A DNA stretch of 64,000 nucleotides from Lysobacteraceae bacterium (lineage in GTDB: Bacteria; Pseudomonadota; Gammaproteobacteria; Xanthomonadales; Xanthomonadaceae), in assembly GCA_004297225.1 (NCBI GenBank), contig SCUI01000010.1, positions 124,001 to 188,000 on the forward strand, written 5' to 3'. Made by a program: the position numbers and the translations under genes. Under the pieces are notes generated by a model that was not told the DNA's origin, ran no database searches, and worked only from the letters and a program-made list of their open reading frames with translations. How positions within the stretch are numbered: the stretch's first letter is position 1; every line of letters begins with the position of its first letter. Shown one piece after another: positions 58,665 through 64,000 of this stretch.

Positions 58665-59537
58665 ATGCGCGCCCTTCCCGTCCTGACCCTGCTGGCCTCG
58701 GCCCTGCTCGGCGGCTGCGTTTCCGTCGCCACCCACGGCACGCCGCCGGCCAGCGCCGACCCGGCCGCCGACGACAGCCTCAACGCGACCGCGTGGTACC
58801 AGACCTCGCTCGAGCGCGACCTGATCACCCGGGAAGTCTTCCGCGCCGCCGGCGTGCACCTGGACGCGGCGCTGGCCGACCCGTCGTGGGACGCGCTGCC
58901 GCGGGCGGACCGCGACAACGATCCCGCGGGGCTGCCGCCGGCGATCATCGTCGACGTCGACGAGACCGTGCTCGACAACTCACCGCACCAGGTGCGGATG
59001 ATCCGCAGCGGCGGCAGCTTCAGCGAAGGCAGCTGGGACGCCTGGGTCGAGGAACGCGCGGCGACGCCGCTGGCCGGCGCGGTCGAGTTCCTGGGCGAGG
59101 CCGCGCGCCGCGGCGTCACCGTCTTCTACGTCAGCAACCGCACCGTCGCCCAGGGCCCGGCCACCGTCGACAACCTGCGTGCCACCGGCTTCCCCATCGC
59201 CAGTGCCGACCAGTTCCTCGGCAAGGGCACCGTGGTCGAAGGCTGCGCCGGCACCGGCTCGGACAAGGGCTGCCGCCGCGAGCTGGTCGGCCGCAGCCAC
59301 CGCGTGCTGATGCAGTTCGGCGACCAGGTCGGCGACCTGGTCGACATCGCCAGCAACACCCGGGCCGGTCGCGCCGCCGCCGTGGCGCCGTACGCCGCCT
59401 GGATCGGGGAACGCTGGTGGGTGCTGCCCAACCCGGTGTACGGCTCGTGGGAACCGGCCCTGTTCGGCAACGACTGGTCGCTGTCCGAGGGCCAGCGGCG
59501 CGCCGCCAAGCAGGCCGCACTCGACGCAGGCCAGTAA
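58665..59537 (+). CDS. Lipoprotein e(P4)-like class C acid phosphatase
   Basis: A 290-residue outer-membrane lipoprotein phosphatase of the HAD superfamily. Lipobox LLGGC (Cys near 18). The HAD motif I is DVDETVLDNS, in which the first two Asp are nucleophile and general acid, and NRTVAQGP is motif II-like. HAD motif IV is GDLVDIASN. By family, it removes phosphate from 5'-nucleotides such as NMN at the cell surface. AAGGA lies upstream of the ATG. Nothing else in its neighbourhood is pathway-related. Confidence 0.9.
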   Translation: MRALPVLTLLASALLGGCVSVATHGTPPASADPAADDSLNATAWYQTSLERDLITREVFRAAGVHLDAALADPSWDALPRADRDNDPAGLPPAIIVDVDETVLDNSPHQVRMIRSGGSFSEGSWDAWVEERAATPLAGAVEFLGEAARRGVTVFYVSNRTVAQGPATVDNLRATGFPIASADQFLGKGTVVEGCAGTGSDKGCRRELVGRSHRVLMQFGDQVGDLVDIASNTRAGRAAAVAPYAAWIGERWWVLPNPVYGSWEPALFGNDWSLSEGQRRAAKQAALDAGQ

Positions 59538-59607
59538 CATAATCAATAACTTGCGTATTTCTATCTCAGGTATTGCATCAGCTTGCCGGGCGGGTTAGCC
59601 TGCTCCC

Positions 59608-59692
59608 GTCCGGCCTGTGCCGGAGCCATGCCACAACTGACTGTCCTCCGGCCCGGCCGGACTTGAAGGAGGCCACCGGCCTCCTTTTCTTT
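59608..59692 (+). ncRNA. Candidate structured RNA: nested hairpin plus intrinsic terminator
   Basis: The spacer between the phosphatase and lipoprotein genes holds two tight stems. The first is a nested hairpin: GTCCGGCC (59608-59615) pairs with GGCCGGAC (59655-59662), and inside it GCCGGAG (59619-59625) pairs with CTCCGGC (59646-59652), leaving a 20-nt loop. The second is a 9-bp stem AAGGAGGCC/GGCCTCCTT (59666-59686) with a 3-nt loop and TTTTCTTT. A weak promoter (TTGCAT 59573-59578, TAGCCT 59596-59601) lies upstream in an AT-rich patch. It could be a free small RNA or an attenuating leader of the lipoprotein gene. I do not recognise the family. Confidence 0.45.
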
Positions 59693-59734
59693 GGCAGGAT
59701 GCAGGTCGCGCCTGCAAGGAGGGGCGCCTCCCGC

Positions 59735-60682
59735 ATGCGCCATCGCCTGTCCCGTGCCGCCGCCGTGTTCGCCCTCGCCCTGGCCTTCGCCAGCCTGCTG
59801 GCGGGCTGCGACCGGTCGCCGGAGGCGGGACCCGAACCCAAGGCGCCCAAGCCGCTGGCCGCGACCAGACCGGCGCAGGCGGTGCGCCAGCTCACCGCGC
59901 ACCTGCGGGCGAACGAGTTCGAGGCGTTCACCCGCGAGGCGGTGCCGCCGGAAGTCCATGTGCGGCTGCAGGCAGCCTGGCGCGATGGCCGCACGCGCTG
60001 GCCGCTGGACGAGCTGCCGTTCGGCCGCAAGCTGCCGGCGATGCTCGGCGCGCTTGCCCGGCCGGGTTCGGAAGCGCACCTGCTGGCCATCTTCGATCGC
60101 CAGTTCGCCGGCGCCGAGCGCGAACTGCACAACACCGCCGCCTCGCTGGGACTGTTCGGCGCGCAGTACATCGCCCAGCAGGACAGCTACAGCGAGGACG
60201 AAAAGCAGCACTACACCCAGCTGATGGCCGCGGCGAGCGCCTGGGGCACGAAGGCGCCGCTGGGCGACCGGCAGCGCGCGAAGCAGGCGATCGGCCAGCT
60301 TGCCGGCGCCGCGCGCCGTACCGGGCTGGCCTCGGAGGCGGATTTCGCCAAGGCCGGCATGGCCGCCAGCCTGCGCAAGGTCTCCGGTTTTTCGGCGGCC
60401 CTGAAGCAGGTGCTGGTGCGCTACGGGCTGGACCTGGACGCGGGCCTCGGCACGCTGGACGCCACGCTGCTGCAGCAAACCGGCGACCAGGCCCGGGTGC
60501 GCATGCGCTACCAATTCGCCGGCAAGGACATCGACACCGTGGTCTCGCTGCGGCGGATCGACGGCCGCTGGTACCTGGACGATTTCCTGCGCCACGCGGA
60601 GGAAGCGCTGGGCCCGCCGGCCGTGGACGGGAAGGACGCCACGGTGCCGGCGCCGGCGCCAACGGGAGCCGCTCGGCGATAA
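59735..60682 (+). CDS. Uncharacterised lipoprotein upstream of plsB
   Basis: A 315-residue lipoprotein with signal peptide and lipobox SLLAGC (Cys near residue 24). The mature domain is mostly helical with no motif I can name. A C-terminal half of mixed alpha/beta character includes YQFAGKDIDTVVSLRRIDGRWYLDD, which resembles a DUF-type snoaL/cystatin-like fold. An AAGGAGGGG site supports ATG 59735; ATG 59699 has none. The stop overlaps the plsB start by one nucleotide, so the two are coupled. Confidence 0.75.
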   Translation: MRHRLSRAAAVFALALAFASLLAGCDRSPEAGPEPKAPKPLAATRPAQAVRQLTAHLRANEFEAFTREAVPPEVHVRLQAAWRDGRTRWPLDELPFGRKLPAMLGALARPGSEAHLLAIFDRQFAGAERELHNTAASLGLFGAQYIAQQDSYSEDEKQHYTQLMAAASAWGTKAPLGDRQRAKQAIGQLAGAARRTGLASEADFAKAGMAASLRKVSGFSAALKQVLVRYGLDLDAGLGTLDATLLQQTGDQARVRMRYQFAGKDIDTVVSLRRIDGRWYLDDFLRHAEEALGPPAVDGKDATVPAPAPTGAARR

Positions 60683-63336
60683 TGCCGCCGATGCCCACGC
60701 AACCGACCCTGCCGTTCGGGGACCTGCCCGAGCCGCCGCCGGCCGCTGGCCCCGAGCCCACGCCGACGCCGGTGCCGCCGCCCCGGCGCCCGCCCCATGG
60801 CCGCACGCCCCTGTGGTCGCGGTTGCTCGGCGGCGTGCTGGCGCCCTGGATCAGCCTGAAGCTGCAACCCGCGGACGGGCCGCAACTGGACGGCCGCCCG
60901 GTCTGCTACGTGCTCGAGGACTACGGCCTGTCCAATGCCCTGATCCTCGACCGCGCCTGCCGCGAGGCCGGCCTGCCATCCCCGTTGCGGCCGCTGCCCG
61001 GCGACCCGCTTGGACGCAAGCGCGCCTACGTGGCGCTGTCGCGGCGCAACGCCGGCAGCACCCTGGAGCGCGCCGCCAGCATCGCCACCAACAAGCCGCC
61101 GGTGCCGGTGAAGTCGCATTCGGACTCGCTGGCGCGGCTGCTGCAGGCGCATCGCGCCGACCCGGGGCTGGACGTGCAGCTGGTGCCGGTGTCGATCTTC
61201 GTCGGCCGCTCGCCGGACAAGCAGAGCGGCTGGTTCTCGGTGCTGTTCTCGGAGAACTGGGCGCTGGTCGGCCGCTTCCGCCGCCTGCTGGCGATCCTGC
61301 TCAACGGCCGCGACACCCAGGTGCAGTTCGCCGCCCCGGTATCGGTGCGCAACCTGGTCGACGAGGCCGATGCCGAAGGGATCGGCGCCGAACGCACCGT
61401 GCGCAAGATTTCGCGGGTGCTGCGCACGCATTTCCACCGCATCCGCGAGGCGGTGATCGGGCCGGACCTGTCCACCCGCCGCCTGCTGATCGACAAGGTG
61501 CTGGCCTCCGACCAGGTGCGCGAGGCGATCGCCGACCAGCAGCGCCGCGACAAGCGCGCCGGCAAGCGCGGCGACGACGCCTGGAAGAAGGCGCACGAGT
61601 TCGCCTACGAGATCGCCGCCGACTACTCCCATCCCGTCGTGCGCTCGGTGTCGTTCCTGCTGACCAGCGTCTGGAACCGCATCTACCGCGGCGTGCTGGT
61701 GCACCACCTGGACCTGGTGAAGCAGGCCGCGCCGGGGCACGAGGTGGTCTACGTGCCCTGCCACCGCAGCCACATGGACTACCTGCTGCTCAGCTACCTG
61801 CTGTACACGCGTGGCATCGTGCCGCCGCATATCGTCGCCGGCATCAACCTCGACCTGCCGGTGATCGGCACGCTGCTGCGCAAGGGCGGCGCGTTCTACA
61901 TCCGCCGCTCGATCCGCGGCAGCGCACTGTATTCGGCGGTGCTGGGCGAGTACGTGGCGCAGCTGGTGGCCGGCGGTTACTCGCTGGAGTACTTCATCGA
62001 AGGCGGGCGTTCGCGCACCGGGCGGCTGCTGCAGCCCAAGGGCGGGATGCTGTCGATGACCGTGCGCGCGTTCCTGCGCCAGCCCACGCGGCCGGTCCTG
62101 TTCCAGCCGGTATACATCGGCTACGAGAAGCTGATGGAAGGCGGCAGCTACCTCGACGAGCTCAGCGGCAAGCCCAAGGAAAGCGAATCCATCCTCGGCC
62201 TGCTGTTGGGCATCCCCAAGGTGCTTCGCAGCAACTACGGCCAGGTGGTGGTGAACTTCGGCGAGCCGATCCCGCTGTCGGCGATGCTGGCCGAGCACGC
62301 GCCGCAATGGGACGGCACACCGCTGCCCGACGAGGACCGCCCGGACTGGCTGTCGGCGACGGTCGACGCCACCGCGCAGAAGATCCAGGTCCACATCAAC
62401 CGCGCCGCGGACGTGAACCCGGTCAACCTGCTGGCGCTGGCGCTGCTGTCCACGCCCAAGCACGCGATGGGCGAAGCCGACCTGCTGGCGCAGATCGCGC
62501 TGTCCAAGACGCTTCTCACCGAAGTGCCCTACGGCGAACGCGTCACCGTGACCCCGCACACGCCCGAGCAGATCGTCGCCCACGGCCAGGAGATCGGGCT
62601 GCTCTCGCGCACCACGCATCCGCTGGGCGACATCATCGGCGTGGTCGACGGCGAGCAGGCGGTGCTGCTGAGCTACTTCCGCAACAACGTGCTGCACCTG
62701 TTCACCTCGGCCGGCTGGATCGCCAGCTGCTTCCAGCACAACCGGCGGATGCCGCGGCGCATGGTCCTGCGCCTGGGCCAGTTGATGTACCCGTTCCTGC
62801 AGGCCGAGCTGTTCCTGCCGTGGACGCAGGACGAGTTCGCCGAGCGCCTGGACCGCACCATCGACGTGTTCGTGCGCGAGGGCCTGCTGGACATCGTCGA
62901 CGGCAGCGGCGCCAGCGAGGAGGACGGCGGGATCCTCGCGCGCAACTCCGGGCAGAGCGACGAAGTGTTCCGCCTGCGCGCGATCGGCCATGCGCTGCAG
63001 CAGGCGTTCGAGCGTTACTACATCGCGATCTCGGTGCTGGCCAAGAACGGTCCCGGCACGCTCGGCGCCGGGCAGCTGGAAAGCCTGTGCCACCTTGCCG
63101 CGCAGCGCCTGAGCCTGCTGTACGCGCCGGCCGCGCCGGAGTTCTTCGACAAGTCGCTGTTCCGCGGCTTCATCCAGAAACTGAAGGAACTGGGCCTGGT
63201 GTGGCCGGACGAGAACTCGAAGCTGGTGTTCGACGAACGCCTGACCACCTGGGCGCGCGACGCCAAGATCATCCTCGGCCGCGAATTGCGGCACACGATC
63301 GAGAAGATCAGCCCCGAAGCGCTGCCCGAGGGGTAA
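60682..63336 (+). CDS. plsB: Glycerol-3-phosphate acyltransferase
   Basis: An 884-residue inner-membrane-associated enzyme catalysing the first acylation of glycerol-3-phosphate with acyl-CoA/ACP. The PlsB motifs are complete: block I VPCHRSHMDYLLLSY (HX4D), block II around GGAFYIRRSI, block III YFIEGGRSRTGR and block IV VLFQPVYIGYEKL. A Pro-rich N-terminal tail of about 40 residues precedes the domain. It is translationally coupled to the upstream lipoprotein. The initial ATG at 60682 or the one three codons later is possible. Confidence 0.96.
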   Translation: MPPMPTQPTLPFGDLPEPPPAAGPEPTPTPVPPPRRPPHGRTPLWSRLLGGVLAPWISLKLQPADGPQLDGRPVCYVLEDYGLSNALILDRACREAGLPSPLRPLPGDPLGRKRAYVALSRRNAGSTLERAASIATNKPPVPVKSHSDSLARLLQAHRADPGLDVQLVPVSIFVGRSPDKQSGWFSVLFSENWALVGRFRRLLAILLNGRDTQVQFAAPVSVRNLVDEADAEGIGAERTVRKISRVLRTHFHRIREAVIGPDLSTRRLLIDKVLASDQVREAIADQQRRDKRAGKRGDDAWKKAHEFAYEIAADYSHPVVRSVSFLLTSVWNRIYRGVLVHHLDLVKQAAPGHEVVYVPCHRSHMDYLLLSYLLYTRGIVPPHIVAGINLDLPVIGTLLRKGGAFYIRRSIRGSALYSAVLGEYVAQLVAGGYSLEYFIEGGRSRTGRLLQPKGGMLSMTVRAFLRQPTRPVLFQPVYIGYEKLMEGGSYLDELSGKPKESESILGLLLGIPKVLRSNYGQVVVNFGEPIPLSAMLAEHAPQWDGTPLPDEDRPDWLSATVDATAQKIQVHINRAADVNPVNLLALALLSTPKHAMGEADLLAQIALSKTLLTEVPYGERVTVTPHTPEQIVAHGQEIGLLSRTTHPLGDIIGVVDGEQAVLLSYFRNNVLHLFTSAGWIASCFQHNRRMPRRMVLRLGQLMYPFLQAELFLPWTQDEFAERLDRTIDVFVREGLLDIVDGSGASEEDGGILARNSGQSDEVFRLRAIGHALQQAFERYYIAISVLAKNGPGTLGAGQLESLCHLAAQRLSLLYAPAAPEFFDKSLFRGFIQKLKELGLVWPDENSKLVFDERLTTWARDAKIILGRELRHTIEKISPEALPEG

Positions 63337-63339
63337 CGC

Positions 63340-63558
63340 CTACGCCGGTTCGTCGGGGATCAATGCGCTCTCCAGCCGCGCGATCAGGTCCTTGAGTTGC
63401 AGCTTGCGCTTCTTCAGCCGCTTGACCGCGAGTTCGTCGGCGGCGATGTCGGCCTGCATCCGCGCGATGGTTTCGTCCAGCTGCCGATGTTCCTGCCGCA
63501 GCGCGACCACCCGCTCGGCCATGCGGGCGAGTTCGGCCGGGTCGGTGGGCTGGTTCAT
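63340..63558 (-). CDS. YdcH/DUF465 family small coiled-coil protein
   Basis: A 72-residue protein of the DUF465 (YdcH) family: a heptad-like helical segment with [13 protein letters not shown] and [17 protein letters not shown]. Such proteins dimerise as coiled coils and their function is unknown. It is convergent with plsB (3-nt gap) and divergent from ttcA, with short spacing on both sides. Confidence 0.85.
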   Translation of the reverse strand: MNQPTDPAELARMAERVVALRQEHRQLDETIARMQADIAADELAVKRLKKRKLQLKDLIARLESALIPDEPA

Positions 63559-63616
63559 GAAGGCAGCTTAGCCGAACCGGTCGCGCCGGAGTGCGCGCCG
63601 CGCACGACGCGGACGC

Positions 63617-63622
63617 TACAAT
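63617..63622 (+). promoter_or_regulatory. -10 hexamer TACAAT upstream of ttcA
   Basis: GCTACAAT occurs 26 nt before the ttcA ATG, the same GCTACAAT context as at 3499. No -35 or ribosome site was recognised in the GC-rich stretch around it. Confidence 0.4.
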
Positions 63623-63648
63623 CCCCGCCCCGTCGTCGCTTCCCCCGC

Positions 63649-64000
63649 ATGACCTCGATCCTGCCCCTTGCCGAGCCCGTCCCGCGCGCCGAGCGCGGCC
63701 GCCGCGAACAGCTCAAGCTGGCCAAGCGCCTGCGCCACCAGGTGGGCCGCGCGATCGCGGACTTCGGCATGATCGAGGACGGCGACAAGGTCATGGTCTG
63801 CCTGTCCGGCGGCAAGGACAGCTACACGCTGCTGGACATCCTGCTGCAGCTCAAGGCGAAGGCGCCGGTCTCGTTCTCGCTCACCGCGGTCAACCTCGAC
63901 CAGAAGCAGCCGGGCTTCCCGGAACACGTGCTGCCCGACTACCTGCGTTCGCTGGGCGTGGATTTCCACATCATCGAGCAGGACACCTATTCGGTGGTCA
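63649..64000 (+). CDS. ttcA: tRNA-cytidine(32) 2-sulfurtransferase, 3' end cut by window
   Basis: The first 117 codons of TtcA are visible. [18 protein letters not shown] opens the PP-loop domain, and [16 protein letters not shown] is the ATP-binding PP-loop with the SGGKDS signature. [19 protein letters not shown] follows. It inserts sulfur at C32 of certain tRNAs with an Fe-S cluster; the cluster cysteines expected further on lie beyond the edge. The frame is open to the window end. Confidence 0.93.
   Translation, partial: MTSILPLAEPVPRAERGRREQLKLAKRLRHQVGRAIADFGMIEDGDKVMVCLSGGKDSYTLLDILLQLKAKAPVSFSLTAVNLDQKQPGFPEHVLPDYLRSLGVDFHIIEQDTYSVV

Overview
The window is very GC-rich, densely packed chromosomal DNA. 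Its content fits a member of the Xanthomonadaceae (Lysobacteraceae: Xanthomonas, Lysobacter, Luteimonas, Stenotrophomonas relatives). The evidence is a xanthomonadin-type aryl polyene pigment locus with a XanB2-like chorismatase, GTAG-type palindromic repeats like those described in Stenotrophomonas, an sX13-like small RNA beside polA, and several secreted S9/M13 peptidases. No phage, insertion sequence, CRISPR array, rRNA or tRNA gene was seen. The taxonomic call is inference from gene content and repeats; no 16S sequence is present.

Layout. 0-3.4 kb (minus strand): an unknown membrane protein, ycgL and a cyanide-insensitive-type cytochrome bd oxidase. 3.5-7.6 kb: secreted S9 peptidase, unknown protein, hemF. 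7.6-16.5 kb: YetF-like protein, small-RNA region, polA, DUF2782 lipoprotein, stress-type SDR, uvrD, YqhA-like protein, GST. 16.5-19.0 kb: a perfect 30-bp inverted repeat and a DPP IV-type peptidase. 19.1-29.9 kb: pigment locus (ketosynthase, chain-length factor, glycosyltransferase on plus; ketoreductase, dehydratases, MMPL exporter, LolA-like protein, acyltransferase, membrane protein, ACP on minus; chorismatase on plus). 29.9-37.7 kb: hemB-aroE, fatty acid desaturase, M13 peptidase, acs, AhpD-like protein. 37.7-46.1 kb: rpmB-rpmG, DUF885 protein, LAB_N/glycosyltransferase pair, parB-parA-rsmG, then a 4'-phosphopantetheinyl transferase divergent from an AMP-ligase that probably completes the pigment pathway, and a GlsB-like protein. 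46.1-55.7 kb: xthA, hipBA, ltaE, gamma carbonic anhydrase-like protein, TlpA-like thioredoxin, mutM, an ECF43-like sigma factor with a Ser/Thr kinase-TPR protein, tdk. 55.7-64 kb: Sel1-repeat protein, rep, e(P4)-like phosphatase, a candidate structured RNA, lipoprotein, plsB, ydcH-like, and ttcA cut by the window end.

How the parts work together. The pigment genes form a complete-looking route: chorismate to hydroxybenzoate (chorismatase), activation onto an ACP (AMP-ligase, ACP primed by the PPTase), elongation and dehydration (KS/CLF, ketoreductase, two hotdog dehydratases), and transfer and export of the lipid (acyltransferase, MMPL, LolA-like). The priming and activation genes lie about 14 kb from the main cluster. 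AroE, in the shikimate pathway feeding chorismate, lies just downstream.

The least ordinary signals are: (1) a C-rich three-loop small RNA downstream of polA; (2) a recurring -10-like hexamer placed 6-7 nt before start codons (polA, uvrD, tdk, hemF, rsmG, hemB, ltaE), implying leaderless mRNAs; (3) GTAG repeats that supply the stop codons of two genes and a possible -10 hexamer for a third; (4) an unassigned nested-hairpin RNA candidate at 59608-59692; and (5) the sigma factor-kinase pair.
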